Counted from the stretch's first letter, positions 17,126 to 26,464 are shown. The stretch: DNA of 64,000 bases from an uncultured Eubacterium sp. (GCA_900539325.1 UQCC01000007.1:1-64000); one strand, 5' to 3'. Notes: generated by a model not told the origin, from the sequence alone. Program-made: numbers and translations.

Positions 17126-17422
17126 ATGAAAAAGATAATTATTATTTCACTTGCAGTTATTATGGCAGCTGTGATTTTTGTAGGTTGTTCGGGCAAAAAA
17201 GACAACACCATGAATACAACCGAAAAGACGACCTTATCAACAACTGCTAAGCAAACTACCACAAGCAAGGCGAAAGAGGACCTCTCCAAAGCCGGAAACG
17301 ATGTTTCTCGCCGTGCCGACAAGGTTGGCGACGATGTTGGCGAAGGCGTTGACGACATTGCCGACGGCGTGGGCGGAAGCGTTGACAAAGCCGGAGATGC
17401 GGTAAAAGACGCATTAGATTAA
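17126..17422 (+). CDS. Small lipoprotein with an amphipathic repeat region
   Basis: The 98-residue protein has a lipoprotein signal (MKKIIIISLAVIMAAVIFVG then Cys21, lipobox FVGC), a Thr/Lys linker (about 28-50) and a C-terminal half made of short repeats of the type DKVGDDV, GEGVDDIA and DGVGGSVDKA that could form an amphipathic helix. I do not recognise a named family; the pattern resembles other small stress- or envelope-associated proteins only in general form. It follows ypeB by 53 bases on the same strand and ends at a strong terminator, so the two are probably co-transcribed, which hints at a role in the spore envelope. Confidence 0.7.
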   Translation: MKKIIIISLAVIMAAVIFVGCSGKKDNTMNTTEKTTLSTTAKQTTTSKAKEDLSKAGNDVSRRADKVGDDVGEGVDDIADGVGGSVDKAGDAVKDALD

Positions 17423-17430
17423 AGTATATA

Positions 17431-17470
17431 AAAAAAAGGTGCTCATTCGTCAAAATGAGCACCTTTTTTT
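17431..17470. terminator. Bidirectional terminator between the lipoprotein gene and pheT
   Basis: AAAAAAAGGTGCTCATT and its complement AATGAGCACCTTTTTTT enclose a short loop. The U-tract is present on both strands, ending the ypeB-side transcript (plus) and the pheST transcript (minus). Confidence 0.9.
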
Positions 17471-17478
17471 ATTCCATT

Positions 17479-19845
17479 TTAGCTTTTAAGCTCAATTCCG
17501 TCATTCTTAAGTGACTCGATAATGCTGTCTGTTACCTCTTGAACTTCCTCTCTTGTAAGAGTTTTGTCAGAGTGAGAGAATACAATACGAGTTGTGATTG
17601 ACCTTGTGCCGTCATTTTCGTCCTCATAAATATCTGTTACATAAACATTCTTGATGAGTGGACTTCTTGTTTGGGCAATAGCCTTTGCAATAGGTGCAAA
17701 TTTTTGTGAAACAAATGAAAGGTCAACTTCAATTTCAGGGAACTTTGACGGCTCAACATATTGGATTGAAGCGTTTTCAATATTTGCAAATGCTTCAACA
17801 TCAACCTCGGCAAACACGATAGCAGCCTTCTTGTCAATTTTCTTTTGAACAGTTGGATGAACAATACCGATTTGACCGATTTCAACGCCGTCACAGATAA
17901 TTCTGTTAAGATTTCTTGGGTGCTGATAGTTTGATGTTGCCTCAATCGGTTCAAATGAAAGCGACTTGTGCTTAATATCGTCGGACATAACCTCCAAAAT
18001 ATCACGGAGTTTATAGAAAAGCACAGACACAGGAGCAATTTTGCTGAAAAGCGTAATAGCAAGTTTCTTCTTTTCTACGCAAAGATTGTTTTCGTCAAGG
18101 CCTGTAACAACTCTGCCGATTTCAAAAATACCAAAGCGAAGTGCAAATGAAGTGTTTTGCTTAACCTGACAAAGTTGAGTCGGAATAATTGATTTACGAA
18201 TAGTTTCAATATTAGGGTTTGATGCACCCTCAAGTTTGATTTCACCCTCTACATCAATGCCGAGAGCCTTGAGTTCATCGTAATATGCCCATACATATGA
18301 GTGAAGCTCATGAAGTGAAAATCTCTTTACAAGCAAGTCCTTGATTTTATCCTCTACGGTTTTTTCAACATCAGGGCGAACAGGATAAAGCGGAGCAAGG
18401 CAGGTGTGAACATCAAAGTTATCATAGCCGTAAATACGGGTGATTTCCTCGATAATATCGGCTTTCATCGTAACATCCTTAGTTGCTCTCCAAGACGGAA
18501 CATCAACGGTGAATTCGTCATTTTCAACGCTTGCCTTGAAACCGAGTGATGTAAGAGTTGAAATAATGGTATCGTTTGAAATTTCAATACCGGTATATTT
18601 GTCAACAAATGACTTGCTGAAATTAAGTTCAACCTTGTCATAATGATAAGCATAATCATCTGTAAGTGCCGAAACAACGGTTGACTCCTCGTCATACTTT
18701 TGAAGAAGATTTACAAATCTTGCGATAGCTGTTACTGTCATCTCAGGGTCAAGGCACTTTTCATATCTCATAGAAGCGTCTGTTCTGTGTGAAAGGCGAA
18801 CAGTTGACTTACGAACCGAAGCCGCATCAAATGTTGCGGATTCAAGAGTAAGCGTTGTTGTATCGTCAACAATCTCGCTGTCAAGGCCGCCCATAATACC
18901 TGCGATTGCAACAGGAGTATTGTCGTTGCAAATCATAAGAGTGTTTTCGTCGATATTTCTTTCCACTCCGTCAAGAGTTTGGAAAGTAAACGGCTTGTCA
19001 AAACGCTTAATTCTGATTTTTTCAACCTTACGGCTGTCGAATGCGTGCATAGGCTGACCCATTTCGAGCATAAGATAGTTTGTAAGGTCTGCAAGGAAGT
19101 TGATGGCTCTCATTCCGCAATAATAAAGGCGGATACGCATATCAACAGGAGAAACAGTACGCTTGATATTTTCAACCTGCAAGCAGGAATATCTTTGGCA
19201 AAGCGGGTCCTCAATCTTCATATCAACCTTTGGAAGATTGTCGTACTTTGAAAGGTCAACGGTTTCAAGCGGCTTGAGTTCTCTGCCCGAAAGTGCAGCA
19301 AATTCTCTTGCGATACCGTAGTGTCCCCAAAGGTCAGGACGGTTTGTAAGAGACTTATTGTCTACTTCAAAAATAATATCGTCAATAGCATAAACATCTT
19401 TAAGGTCTGTACCGTTTGGAATATCATCTGTGATTTCCATAATACCGCTGTTATCATCGGAAATGCCGATTTCCTTTTCCGAACAGCACATACCGTATGA
19501 CATATAGCCTGCAAGAGAACGGGGAGCAATTTCAATCTCGCCGATTTTTGCACCAACTTTTGCAAATGCGGTTTTCATGCCTACTCTTACATTAGGTGCA
19601 CCGCAAACTACATCGGTAAGTTCTGCCTCACCTGCATCAACCTTGAGCAAATGAAGCTTTTTTGAATCAGGGTGATTTTCCACAGATTTAATCTCCGCAA
19701 CAACAACGCCCGAAAGGTCAGAGCCTTTGAAGAAAATATCATTTTCAACTTCTGCGGTAGAGAGTGAAAACTGATTGATAAGTTTAAGTTTGTCAAGTCC
19801 GGACAAATCAACAAAGTCCGAAATCCAATTCATAGATAAAAACAT
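17479..19845 (-). CDS. pheT: Phenylalanyl-tRNA synthetase beta subunit
   Basis: PheT is the large subunit of the alpha2-beta2 enzyme; it carries the B3/B4 editing region and tRNA-binding domains. The 788-residue product is full length: an N-terminal EMAP-like tRNA-binding domain (KSVENHPDSKKLHLLKVDAG near 54), the B3/B4 domain (about 205-380), B5 and the pseudo-catalytic core, and a C-terminal ferredoxin-fold anticodon-binding domain (about 695-788, from EPSKFPEIEVDLSFV). It lies 17 bases after pheS and is under the same T-box. The call is firm. Confidence 0.97.
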   Translation of the reverse strand: MFLSMNWISDFVDLSGLDKLKLINQFSLSTAEVENDIFFKGSDLSGVVVAEIKSVENHPDSKKLHLLKVDAGEAELTDVVCGAPNVRVGMKTAFAKVGAKIGEIEIAPRSLAGYMSYGMCCSEKEIGISDDNSGIMEITDDIPNGTDLKDVYAIDDIIFEVDNKSLTNRPDLWGHYGIAREFAALSGRELKPLETVDLSKYDNLPKVDMKIEDPLCQRYSCLQVENIKRTVSPVDMRIRLYYCGMRAINFLADLTNYLMLEMGQPMHAFDSRKVEKIRIKRFDKPFTFQTLDGVERNIDENTLMICNDNTPVAIAGIMGGLDSEIVDDTTTLTLESATFDAASVRKSTVRLSHRTDASMRYEKCLDPEMTVTAIARFVNLLQKYDEESTVVSALTDDYAYHYDKVELNFSKSFVDKYTGIEISNDTIISTLTSLGFKASVENDEFTVDVPSWRATKDVTMKADIIEEITRIYGYDNFDVHTCLAPLYPVRPDVEKTVEDKIKDLLVKRFSLHELHSYVWAYYDELKALGIDVEGEIKLEGASNPNIETIRKSIIPTQLCQVKQNTSFALRFGIFEIGRVVTGLDENNLCVEKKKLAITLFSKIAPVSVLFYKLRDILEVMSDDIKHKSLSFEPIEATSNYQHPRNLNRIICDGVEIGQIGIVHPTVQKKIDKKAAIVFAEVDVEAFANIENASIQYVEPSKFPEIEVDLSFVSQKFAPIAKAIAQTRSPLIKNVYVTDIYEDENDGTRSITTRIVFSHSDKTLTREEVQEVTDSIIESLKNDGIELKS

Positions 19846-19862
19846 AATGTCACTCCCCTTTC

Positions 19863-20915
19863 TTATTCATCATCGGTGAACTGGCTCATAGCCTTGAGGC
19901 TGCCGCCGTTCAAATCACGAATATCTTTAATGCCATATTTCATCATAACAAGTCTTGTAAGACCTAAGCCGAATGCAAAGCCTGTGTATTTATCAGGGTC
20001 AATACCGCCCATACGGAGAACCTCCGGATGAATCATTCCGCAAGGGCAAAGTTCAAGCCAACCGCTGTGTTTACAGCTTGGGCAACCCTCGCCGCCGCAG
20101 ATAAGGCAGCTGATGTCAAGTTCAAATCCCGGCTCAACGAACGGGAAGAAGCCCGGACGAAGTCTAACCTTAATATCCTTTTGGAACACTTCGGAAAGCA
20201 TGGTTTTCATAAAGTAGATAAGGTTTGAAATAGAAATATCATTGCCTACCATCATACCTTCCATTTGGAAAAAAGTGTTTTCGTGGCAAGCGTCTGTTGC
20301 TTCGTTACGGAAGCATCTGCCGGGAAAAATAGCCTTGATAGGAGTTCCGTTATTGATAAGTTCATCCTTATATTTTCTCAAAATAGCATTTTGTGCGGCA
20401 GAAGTTTGCGACTTCAAAAGCTGACCGTTTGTGAGATAATATGTATCCTGCATATCACGAGCAGGGTGATCCTTTGGCACATTAACAGATTCAAAGCACT
20501 CATAGTCGGTTACAACCTCGGGATAATCCTCAACGGTAAAGCCCATTGACTTAAATATCTGCTCACACTGACGCTGAACGATGGTTACAGGGTGATAGGA
20601 ACCTCTTGCCAAATTTGCAGGAAGCGAAAGATCAAATTCGGGCATAAGCTCAATTTCCTTTTGAACTTCCTTTTCTTTCATTTCTGCTGTTTTTTCGGCA
20701 ATTCTTTGAGCAACCGCACCTTTAAGTTCGTTTACTTTTTGTCCGAAAGCCTTTTTGTCTTCGACTGAAAGTTCCTTCATTGCCTTGAGCAAATCGGTTA
20801 CACTGCCCTTTTTGCCGAGATACGCAACACGAACATCCTCAAGTTCAGACAAATCCTTAATATTTTCAAGTTCTTTTTCAAACTTGGACCTTAAGTCTTT
20901 AATCTTTTGTTCCAT
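19863..20915 (-). CDS. pheS: Phenylalanyl-tRNA synthetase alpha subunit
   Basis: PheS carries the class II catalytic site. The 350-residue protein has an N-terminal coiled coil (about 1-90), motif 2 around FPGRCFRNEATDACHENTFF, and motif 3 in GFAFGLGLTRLVMMKYGI. The segment CLICGGEGCPSCKHSGWLE has four closely spaced cysteines, which occurs in some bacterial PheS proteins. The start ATG follows GGAGGAAAATCA. Expression is controlled by the T-box leader immediately upstream. Confidence 0.97.
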   Translation of the reverse strand: MEQKIKDLRSKFEKELENIKDLSELEDVRVAYLGKKGSVTDLLKAMKELSVEDKKAFGQKVNELKGAVAQRIAEKTAEMKEKEVQKEIELMPEFDLSLPANLARGSYHPVTIVQRQCEQIFKSMGFTVEDYPEVVTDYECFESVNVPKDHPARDMQDTYYLTNGQLLKSQTSAAQNAILRKYKDELINNGTPIKAIFPGRCFRNEATDACHENTFFQMEGMMVGNDISISNLIYFMKTMLSEVFQKDIKVRLRPGFFPFVEPGFELDISCLICGGEGCPSCKHSGWLELCPCGMIHPEVLRMGGIDPDKYTGFAFGLGLTRLVMMKYGIKDIRDLNGGSLKAMSQFTDDE

Positions 20916-20930
20916 TGATTTTCCTCCATA

Positions 20931-21160
20931 AAAAATAAAATCGCCTCATAAATATGAGACGAAAAGTTCCGTGGTACCACTCAAATTGCATACATAAAAT
21001 ATGCCGCTCTAACCTTTATCGCAGGTGTACGCCCTACTTAGTTGCTCGCAGGGTGCTCGCAGGCTGAAATTCAAATCCCCGCCGATATGCACTCACACCG
21101 ACCGTGCACTCTCTTTTATCAAACGGACACTCTACTTACACCTGTTCATCGCATTAATTC
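20931..21160 (-). promoter_or_regulatory. T-box leader (tRNA-Phe sensing) of pheST
   Basis: This leader reads uncharged tRNA(Phe) and lets transcription pass into pheST when Phe is scarce. Visible parts on the minus strand: a Stem I region with an AGTAGA box; the probable specifier UUC (21068-21066) followed by A, in the context GAATTTCAGCC; the conserved T-box AGTGGTACCACGG (20982-20970), whose GGUACC-type bulge pairs with the tRNA acceptor end; and a terminator hairpin CGTCTCATA / TATGAGGCG followed by ATTTTATTTTTT just before the pheS ribosome binding site. Promoter and leader account for most of the 420-base gap 20916-21335; the ireB promoter takes the rest. Confidence 0.93.
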
Positions 21161-21176
21161 TTTAATTGTTGCATAA

Positions 21177-21205
21177 ATTATAAACCTTAAAGACAATTAA
21201 GTCAA
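21177..21205 (-). promoter_or_regulatory. Sigma-A promoter of the T-box/pheST transcript
   Basis: TTGACT (21205-21200, minus) is followed after 17 bases by TATAAT (21182-21177), just upstream of the T-box leader. Confidence 0.85.
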
Positions 21206-21243
21206 GTTTTTTCAATATTTTGTTTAAAATACTAAAAAAAGAG

Positions 21244-21272
21244 TTGAAATATTTTTGAATAATGTATATAAT
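21244..21272 (+). promoter_or_regulatory. Sigma-A-like promoter of ireB
   Basis: TTGAAA (21244-21249) is followed after 17 bases by TATAAT (21267-21272), about 60 bases upstream of the GTG start. Confidence 0.7.
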
Positions 21273-21335
21273 ATAATTTGAATTAACATATACCAAAACT
21301 GCGGTATATAACACTTAAGCGGAGGTGGATCAAAA

Positions 21336-21578
21336 GTGAAAGACAAAACTATGACCTTTAGAATCGCAAACGACAACGAGGATGTAATGAAAGACACCCT
21401 TACCGCCGTATACGACGCATTAAAGGAAAAAGGCTACAATCCGATAAATCAAATAGTCGGCTACATCTTATCCGAAGATCCAACATACATCACCACTCAT
21501 AACAACGCAAGAAGCTTAATCCGTAAGATAGACAGAGATGAGCTTTTGGCAGAAATGGTAAAGTATTACCTCAGCTAA
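21336..21578 (+). CDS. ireB: IreB family regulatory phosphoprotein
   Basis: IreB (UPF0297) is a small dimeric protein that, in Enterococcus, is phosphorylated on N-terminal threonines by the PASTA kinase IreK and affects cephalosporin resistance. The 80-residue protein matches along its whole length: Thr5 and Thr7 in [29 protein letters not shown] and the C-terminal [22 protein letters not shown]. The start is GTG, 9 bases after GGAGGT. The usual Bacillus neighbours (alaS upstream, ruvX and a DUF1292 gene downstream) are absent; an unassigned small gene follows after 23 bases. Confidence 0.93.
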   Translation: MKDKTMTFRIANDNEDVMKDTLTAVYDALKEKGYNPINQIVGYILSEDPTYITTHNNARSLIRKIDRDELLAEMVKYYLS

Positions 21579-21601
21579 TACATTATTAAGGAGGGTTACC
21601 T

Positions 21602-21889
21602 TTGGCAGAAAAGTTTTTTGAATACAAAGGAAAGCCTTTGGTCAGAAGCGGCAATACGATTTACTACGGTGATATGAACGACGCATATGTTGTTTGTCTT
21701 ACAATCAAAAATGCCGAAGATTACAAGGACATTACTCTTGCAGGTGACATCACAATTCAGTTGCTTGCTACTGACGAAACATTGTCACCAAAGGACAGAA
21801 TTGTTAAAAAGAGCGAAAAGAAAGGTCTTTTCACAGCACTTGATTTGGGTGCAACCTGGCTTGAACGCCAGCTCAAAAAAGAAGCGTAA
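21602..21889 (+). CDS. Conserved-looking small cytoplasmic protein of unknown function
   Basis: The 95-residue protein has no signal peptide or membrane segment. It reads as a compact beta-rich domain (FFEYKGKPLVRSGNTIYYG, AYVVCLTIKNAEDY, ITIQLLATDE) with a helical C-terminus. It starts at TTG; the placement is set by a near-perfect AAGGAGGGTTACC directly before it. It sits 23 bases after ireB and before a terminator, so the two form one short operon. It occupies the place where ruvX or a DUF1292 gene usually follows ireB, but does not resemble either. I do not recognise the family. Confidence 0.8.
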   Translation: MAEKFFEYKGKPLVRSGNTIYYGDMNDAYVVCLTIKNAEDYKDITLAGDITIQLLATDETLSPKDRIVKKSEKKGLFTALDLGATWLERQLKKEA

Positions 21890-21905
21890 ACAATTCATAA
21901 GAACG

Positions 21906-21938
21906 AAAGAACCGATATAATCGTCGGTTCTTTTTTAT
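21906..21938 (+). terminator. Terminator after the ireB operon
   Basis: AAAGAACCGA, an 8-base loop and TCGGTTCTTT are followed by TTTTAT. Confidence 0.85.
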
Positions 21939-21954
21939 TTAATAAATTGTTATG

Positions 21955-21983
21955 TTGACAATCTTTGTGTAAAAATATAAAAT
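21955..21983 (+). promoter_or_regulatory. Sigma-A-like promoter of the esterase gene
   Basis: TTGACA (21955-21960) is followed after 17 bases by TAAAAT (21978-21983), about 30 bases upstream of the start at 22014. Confidence 0.7.
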
Positions 21984-22013
21984 AAAATCATAAATTATTC
22001 GGAGGCTGGCAAT

Positions 22014-23141
22014 ATGGCTGAAAAAGTGAAAGAGAAGAAAAAGCATAAGGGGTTGAAAGTTTTGGGTGTTATTATACTTATCATTGCGTTGATAGTCGGC
22101 ATCGGCTTCGGCGTTATATATTATCTCACAAAGCCTGTTGACGACACAAGCGACAAGGCAATTTATGTAGGTGGTATGCGTTCGTCACAAAGCATTGATT
22201 ACAAATCGGATTCGGCAAAAGGTCTTGAAAATGACATTATTGTTAAAATAATGCAGGTTTCGTGGAAATTCTGTGACAAGTCGGACAAAGAAAGAATGGC
22301 AACACAAACTCCGCCCGAAAATGTTGTAAAGGTAAAGGATGTTGAATATCTTGATGACGGCAACCCGTACCATAAATTTGATGTATTTTATCCCGAAGGC
22401 ACAATTCCCAAAGAAGGCTTGCCTGTTATCATTGACATTCACGGCGGCGGATGGATGTACGCATCAAAGGACCTCAACGAATACTACTGTATGGAGCTTG
22501 CAAACAAGGGATATTGTGTATTCAGCATAAGTTACAGACTTGTGCCGGATGTTACCGTTTACGAGCAAATCAAGGACTGCACCGATGCGCTTGCTTATAT
22601 AAACAGCAATATGAAAAATTATCCTGCCAACAAAAAAACCGTTATGCTCACAGGCGACAGTGCCGGCGGACAGCTTGCACTATACAGCACAATCCTTAAC
22701 AACAATCCTGACGCAAGAGAAATTTTCGGCACGGTTGAAACAAAGTTAAACATAAAATGCCTGCTGCTTACCTCCCCTGTTACATACGCAAAATCGGGCG
22801 GATGGTTCAGCATTTACACAAAAAAGATGTGGGGCGAAGATTACAAAACAAAAGCCGCATACAACTATATGGACCTTGATGAAATTATGGAACTTGCAAA
22901 CAATATGCCGCCAACATATTTCATCACAAGTTCGGGCGATACTCTTGCCCACGACCAAACGGTAAACGCATATAACTATTTTGCCGACAAAGGCTATGAA
23001 TGTGAAATTCAGGATTTCACCGATTTAAGAGACGGCAAAAAACTGCCGCATGTTTTCAGCGTGTTAGACCCGTTTGACGAATACGGTCAAAAGGCAATCA
23101 ACAACGCCCTCGATTATTATCAAAAATCACTGTTGAAATAA
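22014..23141 (+). CDS. Membrane-anchored alpha/beta hydrolase (esterase/lipase, HSL/BD-FAE-like)
   Basis: The 375-residue protein has a basic cytoplasmic N-terminus (1-13), one membrane helix (about 14-37) and an extracellular alpha/beta-hydrolase domain. The oxyanion motif is HGGGW (143-147), the nucleophile is Ser216 in GDSAGG, the acid is probably the Asp in SSGDTLAHD near 308, and the base is His in KLPHVFS near 350. Such enzymes remove acetyl or other acyl groups from polysaccharides or small esters; the anchor suggests action at the cell surface. The ATG follows GGAGGCTGGCAAT, and a DUF3592-like gene follows 13 bases later. Confidence 0.88.
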   Translation: MAEKVKEKKKHKGLKVLGVIILIIALIVGIGFGVIYYLTKPVDDTSDKAIYVGGMRSSQSIDYKSDSAKGLENDIIVKIMQVSWKFCDKSDKERMATQTPPENVVKVKDVEYLDDGNPYHKFDVFYPEGTIPKEGLPVIIDIHGGGWMYASKDLNEYYCMELANKGYCVFSISYRLVPDVTVYEQIKDCTDALAYINSNMKNYPANKKTVMLTGDSAGGQLALYSTILNNNPDAREIFGTVETKLNIKCLLLTSPVTYAKSGGWFSIYTKKMWGEDYKTKAAYNYMDLDEIMELANNMPPTYFITSSGDTLAHDQTVNAYNYFADKGYECEIQDFTDLRDGKKLPHVFSVLDPFDEYGQKAINNALDYYQKSLLK

Positions 23142-23154
23142 CGCAAATACATAT

Positions 23155-24117
23155 ATGAAAAAAAGATATATAATCAAAATGATATTCCCGATAATATGTA
23201 TTATTGTCGGGATATTGTTATCAGGATATGCAACAACCGAATACATAAACGACTGCCAAGAAGTGAAATGGCAACCGACAGAAGCCATAATTACAGATAT
23301 GGACAGCTATGAAACTTCCGGAGGTCGGTACGACACGACAACAACAATTTATATAATTACATACAATTACGAAGTCAACGGCATTGAATATACTAATGAA
23401 ATAAGATCTGAAGTTCCGAGCCAAGTAGGCAGGAACATAAACATCAAGTACAATCCTGACGAGCCGTCAAAATCAACAACAATAACAGCTCCTGATACTT
23501 CAAAATTTATTATAATATTGTTTTTCAGCATTGTATCGATTTTCGGCGGTGTAATATTCACGGTGATTATTTGGAAAAACAGACTTATTTTCACCGATAT
23601 TGAATACGAAAAAAACGAACCACATTATCTAGAACCAAATCGAAAAAGTGTATCAAAATCATATTTAAAAATAATTTTGTTCTTTGCCTGTTTTTTAGTT
23701 TTGGCATTCGTTTTAATGTATTTTCAACCGTTTGCACAAAAGAACATAAAATCAAACGACTTTGTTCAAATAATGCAATCCGAGGGATATACAGTAAATA
23801 ATTCTTTGGAAAAAACACAAAAAGAATTCGGTATGGGTTCAATAATAACAGAATCATATTCAGTCAACACATATAACATACGAATTGATTACTGCGTACT
23901 TAACTCCAACGAAAACGCAAAACTGTTATATGATTCGGCTTCATTGCCGGCAGACACCTACACAATTACCGATAAGCAATTTTTAGGTTCACAAGATGAT
24001 GAATTCTTTTATTGCAAAGCATATATTAATAACACCTTTGTATACGGTGCTTGCAAAATCGAGCAAAAAGATAAACTTTTGCAAATGTTTAAAGATATGG
24101 GATATTATTCTGAATAA
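23155..24117 (+). CDS. DUF3592-like membrane protein
   Basis: The 320-residue protein has an N-terminal membrane helix (about 7-24), an extracellular beta-sandwich with the DUF3592 look (ATEYINDCQEVKWQPTEAII through YNPDEPSKSTTI, about 26-108), a second helix (about 118-142), a third near 174-194, and a C-terminal soluble domain. The function is unknown. It follows the anchored esterase by 13 bases and ends at a strong hairpin, so the two form one transcript. A start at 23155 needs no strong ribosome binding site and may rely on coupling. Confidence 0.65.
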   Translation: MKKRYIIKMIFPIICIIVGILLSGYATTEYINDCQEVKWQPTEAIITDMDSYETSGGRYDTTTTIYIITYNYEVNGIEYTNEIRSEVPSQVGRNINIKYNPDEPSKSTTITAPDTSKFIIILFFSIVSIFGGVIFTVIIWKNRLIFTDIEYEKNEPHYLEPNRKSVSKSYLKIILFFACFLVLAFVLMYFQPFAQKNIKSNDFVQIMQSEGYTVNNSLEKTQKEFGMGSIITESYSVNTYNIRIDYCVLNSNENAKLLYDSASLPADTYTITDKQFLGSQDDEFFYCKAYINNTFVYGACKIEQKDKLLQMFKDMGYYSE

Positions 24118-24119
24118 AT

Positions 24120-24162
24120 AAGGACTGCTTCACAAATTTAAGTGAAGCAGTCCTTGTTTTTT
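24120..24162. terminator. Terminator between the DUF3592-like gene and GH31
   Basis: AAGGACTGCTTCAC and its exact 14-base complement surround an 8-base loop and are followed on the plus strand by GTTTTTT. It may also serve the opposing minus transcript. Confidence 0.88.
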
Positions 24163-26464
24163 AATCTCTTGATTCAATTATGAGTTTACGGTCGTCGGAG
24201 CCAACCAACTTAATATCGGGTGTAATATGCACCTTGCCGATATTTTTATAGAAAACGGACACCTTATCCTTTTCGCACACAACGGAGAAAATAAGGCGTG
24301 TGCAGTTGCCCCTCTTATACTCAAAGGTTTCGCCGTCGTCATCAAAGAATGAACTTTGGAAAAAGCCTGTTTCAAGCGGATAAACGGTAAACACAAGTTT
24401 TTGCTCGCTTTCAAATCCATACTTGCCCTCATCAGTTGGGAACACGCAACCGCTGCGGATGAAATAAGGCATTTTTGATGTTGGCGGAATGTGGAGACTG
24501 ACATTTTGGCCGCCCTTATAAAATTTGCCGTCAAGATACCAATCATCGCCCTCCGGAAGATAAGCGGAAATGTTTTCTATTCCCTCATCAAGAACGCAGG
24601 TTGCAAGCACATCTCTGCCGACCAAGAACGATTCACAATCCTCTTCTATATCCTCATCGTCATAATAAAGGAAGAGCGGAGCATTCATAGGTTCATCATA
24701 AGACACGCTGTTGTAAGCCGAACTGTAAAGATACGGAATAAGTTGTTTGCGTTGTGCAAAAATTCCTCTGACATCATCGATTACATCCTCATAAGTCCAA
24801 GGCATTGTAGCCGTTCCGTCGGTGTTCCAGCTGTGAATTGTAAATCTCGGTTCAAAAAGACCGTGCTGAATCCAACGAAGCAAAAGTTCCTTTGAAGGCA
24901 TTTCGCCTGCAAATCCGCCTAAATCGTGACCGTAGAAAAACATACCCGACATTGAAAGAGTAAGCCCGATATAATGACCGTAATACAAATCGTGAAACGA
25001 GGTCATATTATCACCCGACCAGGTTTGTGCCATTCTTCTGACAGCTATATTGCCGCTTCTTGTAGAAAGAAACGGACGAAGTTCGGGGTGCTTTTTTCTT
25101 TGTGCTTCGTATGAAGATTTAACCATAAGATAAGTTAAATCCGGTCTTACATCCCTTGCACGGATTTTGCCGAAGCCGAAGCCTTTAACTGTTGCGTCGC
25201 TGTCCTTAATATCAAATTCGTTATTGTCATTCCAAGTGGCAACAATTCCGTTATCAAGGAGTTTTTCCGTTACCTGACTGCCCCAAAAATCATAAGCTTC
25301 TTTATTTGTGAAATCGAGATACGAGCCGAGTCCGTCCCAAAACTGGGTTACAAACGGAGTGCCGTCCTCATTTTTTACAAAAAGTCCCTTTTCGGCAATC
25401 ATACCGTACATAGGGTGAGTGGTGAGAAATGCCGGCTTAATGTTCGGAATAAGGTGAATGTTACTGTCCTCATAGCTTTTTACAAAAGCCGCAGGGTCCG
25501 GGAACTTATCCTTGTTCCAATTAAACACACATCTTTGATTACCGATGGAGGTATAGCCCGAAGAAAGATAGAAACCCGAGCACGAAAAATCAAGGTCTTT
25601 AACCTTATCAAGAAAGCCTTGCATTTGCTCGCCGGCATTTTCGGAATCGGTATAAGCCATGGTGGAAGCACAATAATCAAAACTCCACTTCGGCGGAAAC
25701 GCCTGTTTGCCGCACATACGGGCAAAAGAACGCAAAATTTCAAGCTTTGAACCGAAAATAACATAATAAACTATGCAGTTGTCCTCGGTCTTGAAAAACT
25801 TATACGGCTGATAATAATTGTTAATTTCAACGCCGAAATCCATATAGCAGGTAGCACTTGTGTCATAAAAAACACCGTAATTGCCCACGCTGTTTTCACA
25901 AATATAAAACGGAATGTGCTTATAAAGAGGGTCGGAACTTTCGGCATCGTAGCCGAGTGCGTCCGTAGTTTCAATTCTGAAACTTCTGCCCGCTTTATCC
26001 ATAAAGCCGCTTTTATCGCCCAAACCGAAGATTTTTTCGTCCTCTTCTCGTGAGATGTAGTGATAATATCCCCTGCCGAATTCATTTTCAAGATTGTACG
26101 AAAGAGGGCGTCTGTCCTCAAAAAGCACCTCGCCGTCATCAATAAACGAAAGCAGGAAGTTATGAAAATCAACATCTATTTCTATTCCCGAAGTAAGCGT
26201 GATTTTTTCGCCGTTATCGGTGTTTTCAACCTCCGGAGTGTCAAAGTGGAATCCCTCGGTATCAAGCCTGTTCCTTGCCGGAGAATTTGGCTGACCGTAA
26301 GGATTTATGCAAAAAGTAGGCAAAATGTCCTCACCGTGGCGGTAAATCGCAACTCTGACAATATTTTCTTCAACAAAATCAAGTCTTGCGTTTACATCAT
26401 CGCAAGCATAAAGTCTGTAATTATCGGTGTAATCCACCAACTTAAAATTATGATTAAATTTCAT
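24161..26464 (-). CDS. GH31 alpha-glucosidase or alpha-xylosidase
   Basis: The 767-residue enzyme releases alpha-linked glucose or xylose from oligosaccharides. It has an N-terminal beta-sandwich (about 20-215), the GH31 barrel and C-terminal beta domains. The nucleophile region is VATWNDNNEFD, a variant of the WxDMNEP signature, and the acid/base is the Asp in TWSGDN, preceded by FLSTRSGNIAVRR. No signal peptide is present, so it is probably intracellular. Its ATG shares bases with the stop of the upstream carboxylesterase (TAATG). Specificity between glucose and xylose cannot be decided from motifs alone. Confidence 0.92.
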   Translation of the reverse strand: MKFNHNFKLVDYTDNYRLYACDDVNARLDFVEENIVRVAIYRHGEDILPTFCINPYGQPNSPARNRLDTEGFHFDTPEVENTDNGEKITLTSGIEIDVDFHNFLLSFIDDGEVLFEDRRPLSYNLENEFGRGYYHYISREEDEKIFGLGDKSGFMDKAGRSFRIETTDALGYDAESSDPLYKHIPFYICENSVGNYGVFYDTSATCYMDFGVEINNYYQPYKFFKTEDNCIVYYVIFGSKLEILRSFARMCGKQAFPPKWSFDYCASTMAYTDSENAGEQMQGFLDKVKDLDFSCSGFYLSSGYTSIGNQRCVFNWNKDKFPDPAAFVKSYEDSNIHLIPNIKPAFLTTHPMYGMIAEKGLFVKNEDGTPFVTQFWDGLGSYLDFTNKEAYDFWGSQVTEKLLDNGIVATWNDNNEFDIKDSDATVKGFGFGKIRARDVRPDLTYLMVKSSYEAQRKKHPELRPFLSTRSGNIAVRRMAQTWSGDNMTSFHDLYYGHYIGLTLSMSGMFFYGHDLGGFAGEMPSKELLLRWIQHGLFEPRFTIHSWNTDGTATMPWTYEDVIDDVRGIFAQRKQLIPYLYSSAYNSVSYDEPMNAPLFLYYDDEDIEEDCESFLVGRDVLATCVLDEGIENISAYLPEGDDWYLDGKFYKGGQNVSLHIPPTSKMPYFIRSGCVFPTDEGKYGFESEQKLVFTVYPLETGFFQSSFFDDDGETFEYKRGNCTRLIFSVVCEKDKVSVFYKNIGKVHITPDIKLVGSDDRKLIIESRD

